A stretch of DNA of 64,000 nt from Bradyrhizobium sp. CB2312 (lineage in GTDB: Bacteria > Pseudomonadota > Alphaproteobacteria > Rhizobiales > Xanthobacteraceae), in the NCBI RefSeq assembly GCF_029714425.1, contig NZ_CP121668.1:5539501-5603500 (forward strand), read 5' to 3'. Under the pieces are notes generated by a model, which searched no databases, was not told the DNA's origin, and worked only from the letters and a program-made list of their open reading frames with translations. Of this stretch, positions 60,793 to 64,000 are shown piece after piece. Numbering within the stretch: position 1 is the stretch's first letter; every line of letters begins with the position of its first letter. The position numbers and the translations under genes are program-made.

Positions 60793-60837
60793 GCACGATC
60801 CGGAAAAGTGTGTAGCGGCTTTCCGGAACGATCGTGC
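60793..60837. repeat. Palindromic repeat between fabD and fabG
   Basis: Outer arms GCACGATC (60793-60800) and GATCGTGC (60830-60837) with inner CGGAAA and TTTCCGG. Close to the dispersed Rhizobiales element with arms like GCATGATCCGGAAAA. Confidence 0.75.
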
Positions 60838-60843
60838 GTAAAC

Positions 60844-61803
60844 TCAAGCCTGCTTCGCAGCGGCCAATGCATCCTTGGCGGCGGCAATGTCGTTGGGACC
60901 GCCGACCGCAACGCCAACGGCACCGTCCGCAATGCGCTTGACGAGCCCGGTCAGAACTTTGCCCGCGCCGATCTCGAAGAAGCGCGTGACGCCCTGCCCT
61001 GCCATATAGGCAACCGACTCGCGCCAGCGCACGGTGCCGGTGACCTGCTCGACCAGGCGGCGGCGGATCTCGTCCGGATCGGTGATGGCGCTCGCCAGCA
61101 CGTTCGACACCAGCGGCGCCGCCGGCGCCTTGATCGCGACCTTGGCCAGCGCCTCGGCCATGGCATCGGCGGCAGGCTGCATCAGCTTGCAGTGGAACGG
61201 CGCAGACACCGGCAGCAGCATGGCGCGCTTGGCGCCCTTGGTCTTGGCGATCTCGACGGCGCGGTCGACCGCAGCCTTGTCGCCGGAGACCACCACCTGG
61301 CCGCCGCCATTGTCATTGGCGGCCTGGCAGACCTGCCCCTGCGCGGCCTCGCCCGCGACCTCCATGGCGGCTTCGTAGTCGAGGCCAAGCAGAGCGGCCA
61401 TTGCGCCAACGCCGACAGGAACGGCTTTTTGCATTGCGAGACCGCGGGTGCGAAGCAGCCGCGCGGTGTCGGAGACCGTCAGGCTGCCGGCCGCAGCCAA
61501 CGCCGAATATTCACCGAGCGAGTGGCCGGCGACGAAGGCCGCATCCCGCCCGACGGAAAACCCGGCCTCGGCCTCGAGCACCCGCAGGGTGGCGATCGAC
61601 ACCGCCATCAGCGCCGGCTGGGCGTTCTCGGTGAGCTGGAGGGTCTCGGCCGGGCCATCCCAGATGGTCGCGGTCAGCTTCTCTCCCAGCGCGGCATCGA
61701 CCTCGTCGAACACGGCGCGCGCCACCGGAAAGGCGTCGGCCAGGGCCTTGCCCATGCCAACCGCCTGGGACCCCTGCCCCGGAAATGTGAATGCTGCCGT
61801 CAT
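60844..61803 (-). CDS. fabD: Malonyl CoA-acyl carrier protein transacylase
   Basis: 319 residues from ATG 61803 (GGGAG 6 nt upstream). FTFPGQGSQAVGMGKALADA at the start and the nucleophile in VAGHSLGEYSALAAAGSL; the catalytic His lies in VSAPFHCKLMQPA. It loads malonyl onto ACP for chain extension. First gene of the leftward fabD-fabG run. Confidence 0.97.
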   Translation of the reverse strand: MTAAFTFPGQGSQAVGMGKALADAFPVARAVFDEVDAALGEKLTATIWDGPAETLQLTENAQPALMAVSIATLRVLEAEAGFSVGRDAAFVAGHSLGEYSALAAAGSLTVSDTARLLRTRGLAMQKAVPVGVGAMAALLGLDYEAAMEVAGEAAQGQVCQAANDNGGGQVVVSGDKAAVDRAVEIAKTKGAKRAMLLPVSAPFHCKLMQPAADAMAEALAKVAIKAPAAPLVSNVLASAITDPDEIRRRLVEQVTGTVRWRESVAYMAGQGVTRFFEIGAGKVLTGLVKRIADGAVGVAVGGPNDIAAAKDALAAAKQA

Positions 61804-61977
61804 CGGCGCTCCCTGCTTGTCGGGCGTGATCACTTGCGAGAACCGGCAGCCGATTACGCGCGGCCTTGGGCCATGGTTCCGGATCACGCTCCAAAGGGGG
61901 CCGTAGACACTGTCCGGGGCTGGAATGTCAAGCCAAGATAGGAAGTTCGGCCGGCATTCACCTGGGGATGCGAGCCC

Positions 61978-63003
61978 CTAGAATCCACCGTTGGTCTGGT
62001 TGGCATCGACCGCCGCTCCCGCCCGCGCGCGCCGCGCGCTGTTGACCAGCTGGCCCGGACGGTCGTCCCGGTCGGGTTCCGCGGTCGCAAGCCGCAGCAC
62101 CGCGGCGTAGCCGGGCTGCACCTCCATGCGGCCGGCATGCCGGCTCGCGCTGAGCAGGCGATGCACCTTCGGCAGATTGTAGCAGGGCACATAGAACAAC
62201 AGATGATGTTCGAGGTGATAGTTGACGTAGTACGGCGCGATGAACAGCCGCTCGAGAAAGTTCGCATGCGTGGTGCGGGTGTTGCGCAGGGGATCGCTGC
62301 TGTCGGGTACGACGGCGTGCTCGGCGATGTTGCGGATGCGGGTGATGACCATCATCCAGGTCAGCAGCGGCACCAGCCATAGCAGCGGATAGGCCCACCA
62401 CACGCCGGCGGCCACGCACGCTGCGAACATCGCGGCGTTGACGAGGCATTGTGGGCCGAGCTTCTCCCAGAAATGCGCCACACGCTGGCGCCACGGCCAA
62501 TCCTTCGGCCCCAGCGCGTTCAGGAGCTGCGCCTTTCGCTGCTGATAGCCGGTCTGCCCGGTGATGTCGCGAATGAACTTGCGGCGATAGCTGAGCTTCG
62601 TGATCGGAAACGGCGCCGACAGCACGAGATCAGGATCGTCCTCCTGCTGGGTGCGCGCATGATGCTGGAGATGATAGCGGCGATAGCTGCGCGTCTCGGC
62701 AAAGAGCGGATAGGCGCAGAACCACTGGCTCAGCGCCAGATTGGTCCTCTCGTCGGCGGACAGGCAGCCATGCGCGCCGTCATGCATCAGGATCGCAAGG
62801 CCCAGCTGGCGCGAGCCGATGATGGCGACCGCGAAGATGTAAGTGAGCGGATTGGGCCACCACGCGACGAGCGCAATCGCACCAATGATCAGCGCCCAGG
62901 CGTGAGCGATCAGCGCCACGCCCTTCCACGTCACGCGCTGGCGGACGTCGGCGAGTTGATCGTCGGTCAGGAAATCGCGGGCACGCATGCGAAGTGCGGT
63001 CAT
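61978..63003 (-). CDS. Membrane fatty acid desaturase
   Basis: 341 residues with four to six membrane segments. The three His boxes of a di-iron membrane desaturase are complete: HDGAH (74-78), HLQHH (111-115) and HLEHH (263-267). It inserts a double bond in fatty acyl chains of lipid or acyl-ACP, probably with a ferredoxin or cytochrome partner. Start ATG 63003 follows GAGGAGG. The TetR gene ends 3 bp upstream, so regulator and enzyme form one operon, controlled by the 63733 operator. fabD follows after 174 bp. Confidence 0.92.
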   Translation of the reverse strand: MTALRMRARDFLTDDQLADVRQRVTWKGVALIAHAWALIIGAIALVAWWPNPLTYIFAVAIIGSRQLGLAILMHDGAHGCLSADERTNLALSQWFCAYPLFAETRSYRRYHLQHHARTQQEDDPDLVLSAPFPITKLSYRRKFIRDITGQTGYQQRKAQLLNALGPKDWPWRQRVAHFWEKLGPQCLVNAAMFAACVAAGVWWAYPLLWLVPLLTWMMVITRIRNIAEHAVVPDSSDPLRNTRTTHANFLERLFIAPYYVNYHLEHHLLFYVPCYNLPKVHRLLSASRHAGRMEVQPGYAAVLRLATAEPDRDDRPGQLVNSARRARAGAAVDANQTNGGF

Positions 63004-63006
63004 GGA

Positions 63007-63711
63007 CTAGCCCTCCTCGTTGGAGTTGCCGGATGCATCGCGCTCGTCGACGAGACGCAGGCGCGCGGTATCGTTTGTCGATTTTGCCTGCTCGCCCAGC
63101 ACACGCAGCATCTCGGTGCAGAGCGCCTCGGGCGAGCGGCCCATGGCGTAGCCTTCGAGAATGATGCCGATGGCGACGGCCCAGAATCGCCGCGAGCTTT
63201 CGTCGGGCGCGCGCAGGGAGCGCCAGCCGTGGCGGGCCACCTGGCCCGCATAGGCGCGCGTGCCTTCGCTGTGCAGGCGCTCGATGGTGCGCTCGACCAA
63301 AGGCGCGAGATCCTGGCGCCGCCGCGTCAGTGTCAGGGCTTCGGCGAAGAAGGCGATCGAATCGCTTGCCGTCACGGTCTCGGCGAGCGCGTAGGTGTAT
63401 TCCGCCGGCGTGCGGGCCTTCTGAGCGGCCTGCTCGGTCGCGCGCGCCAGATACAGGAGGTCGCGGCAGGCGCATTCGACGAACAGCGCCTCCTTGGTGC
63501 GGAAGTAATAGGTGATCTGGCTCGGAAACGCGTCCGCGGCCGCCGCGATGTCGGTGATCGAGGCTCCTGACAGCCCCCGCTCCCGGAACAGCGGGCTTGC
63601 CGCGTCCAGCAGCAGCGACCGCATCTTGCGACCGGCCGAGCGCGTCGCACGCACCGCATGCTTGGGATCGCCAGCCGCCTCTTTTAGTTCAGGGACAGAC
63701 TTTTTGACCAT
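63007..63711 (-). CDS. TetR family transcriptional regulator of desaturase
   Basis: 234 residues, ATG 63711. The HTH lies at about 30-75 (RSLLLDAASPLFRERGLSGA, SITDIAAAADAFPSQITYYF, RTKEALFVECACRDLL). The C-terminal ligand domain is divergent, as usual. The gene overlaps nothing and precedes the desaturase gene by 3 bp. A near-perfect 17-bp palindrome 22 bp upstream of the start is a likely autoregulatory site, so it probably senses a fatty acyl compound (inference by context). Confidence 0.9.
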   Translation of the reverse strand: MVKKSVPELKEAAGDPKHAVRATRSAGRKMRSLLLDAASPLFRERGLSGASITDIAAAADAFPSQITYYFRTKEALFVECACRDLLYLARATEQAAQKARTPAEYTYALAETVTASDSIAFFAEALTLTRRRQDLAPLVERTIERLHSEGTRAYAGQVARHGWRSLRAPDESSRRFWAVAIGIILEGYAMGRSPEALCTEMLRVLGEQAKSTNDTARLRLVDERDASGNSNEEG

Positions 63712-63732
63712 GAGGACCTCTCGCTCGATTTA

Positions 63733-63749
63733 TTTGTATGACATACAAA
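63733..63749. promoter_or_regulatory. TetR operator candidate
   Basis: TTTGTATG-A-CATACAAA, perfect 8-bp arms around one base, flanked by an outer TTATTTG/CAAATAA pair (63730-63756). It is 22-38 bp upstream of the TetR start. Confidence 0.75.
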
Positions 63750-63838
63750 CAAATAATTCAAGCCGGAATGTGGTAATGGGGGATGGGTTAGACCGGACTG
63801 CACCGGAACCATCCGGGCCGAAAAGGCGGCCGGCAACC

Positions 63839-63866
63839 TTGCAAAGCCGGCCAAAATCCGTATAAG
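63839..63866 (+). promoter_or_regulatory. Rightward sigma-70-type promoter
   Basis: TTGCAA (63839-63844), 16-bp spacer, TATAAG (63861-63866). Faces the right edge; the served gene is outside the window. Confidence 0.45.
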
Positions 63867-64000
63867 CGCGCCATCCGCAGACCCCGGCCGGGAGCTGAAC
63901 GGACGGTCTCAGCAAATCATTCGTGATTTTGGTGTGGCAGGGCCAGTCGGCCCGTCGTCCCGTGTTTCCGCCTTCTGAGCTTCATCCCAGAGTCCTTTCC

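Larger units (their letters stand above)
63712..64000. other. 289-bp gene-free right end
   Basis: No gene in the window part. It has the TetR operator and a rightward promoter; the gene it serves lies beyond the edge. Confidence 0.6.

Noticed and set aside
1..64000. CRISPR array, tRNA, rRNA, insertion sequence, integrase or att site
   Set aside because: No regularly spaced repeats, cloverleaf, transposase or integrase was found; repeats here are short palindromes or tandem units.

Overview
The window is about 64% GC, gene-dense and without tRNA, rRNA, IS or CRISPR loci. Gene content and order (purN-purM, ppk-ppx, lptF-lptG-lptD-surA-pdxA-rsmA, fabD-fabG-acpP-fabF-mltG-yicC-gmk, an HdaA-type DnaA inactivator, many Crp/Fnr, LysR and IclR regulators, Irr/Fur- and FixK-like sites, Rhizobiales palindromic repeats) point to a chromosomal segment of an alphaproteobacterium of the Bradyrhizobium group. 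The species assignment is an inference from gene content; no comparison could be run.

Layout. 1-3.5 kb: the 5' end of an ABC sugar-type solute-binding protein facing a GntR/FadR regulator, then a quinone-oxidoreductase-like MDR enzyme divergent from a LysR regulator, and a 36-residue membrane peptide. 3.6-6.2 kb: RNase D and a class III aminotransferase. 6.4-10.4 kb: an aromatic-acid catabolic unit (AAHS-type MFS transporter, IclR regulator, FAD monooxygenase) in which both gaps flanking the IclR gene carry the same AATCTC-N7-GAGATT dyad. 10.4-13.5 kb: an unrecognised four-gene operon (acyltransferase-like, GNAT, isochorismatase-fold protein with a degenerate triad, 55-residue protein) divergent from a LysR regulator. 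13.5-15.4 kb: a small autotransporter-barrel protein whose signal peptide holds four perfect 12-bp repeats, and a cold shock protein with its terminator.

15.4-22.5 kb is core: purM-purN, a CDP-alcohol phosphatidyltransferase, hdaA, ppk (with a Pho-box-like site) and ppx. 22.6-26.2 kb is an iron-uptake pair (TonB-dependent siderophore receptor and PepSY membrane protein). 26.3-30.6 kb: TerC, ndk, a His/Gly-rich secreted peptide, a 57-residue NepR-like protein and an ABC-F ATPase. 30.6-37.3 kb is a type I secretion operon: a 948-residue RTX protein, its ABC exporter and HlyD adaptor, with two perfect dyads upstream. 37.7-40.3 kb: a lipoprotein, holC and pepA.

40.7-49.4 kb is the LPS-transport operon lptF-lptG-lptD with surA, pdxA and rsmA, genes overlapping by 1-4 bp, then a zinc alcohol dehydrogenase. 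49.5-55.1 kb is accessory: an orphan Flp pilin, three Crp/Fnr regulators, small unknown proteins, a secreted Gly/Tyr-rich protein behind a FixK/FNR-type box, and a membrane protein whose 3' end overlaps gmk. 55.1-63.7 kb, all leftward: gmk, yicC, mltG, fabF, acpP, fabG, fabD, then a fatty acid desaturase and its TetR regulator with a 17-bp palindromic operator. The right edge holds a rightward promoter for a gene outside the window.
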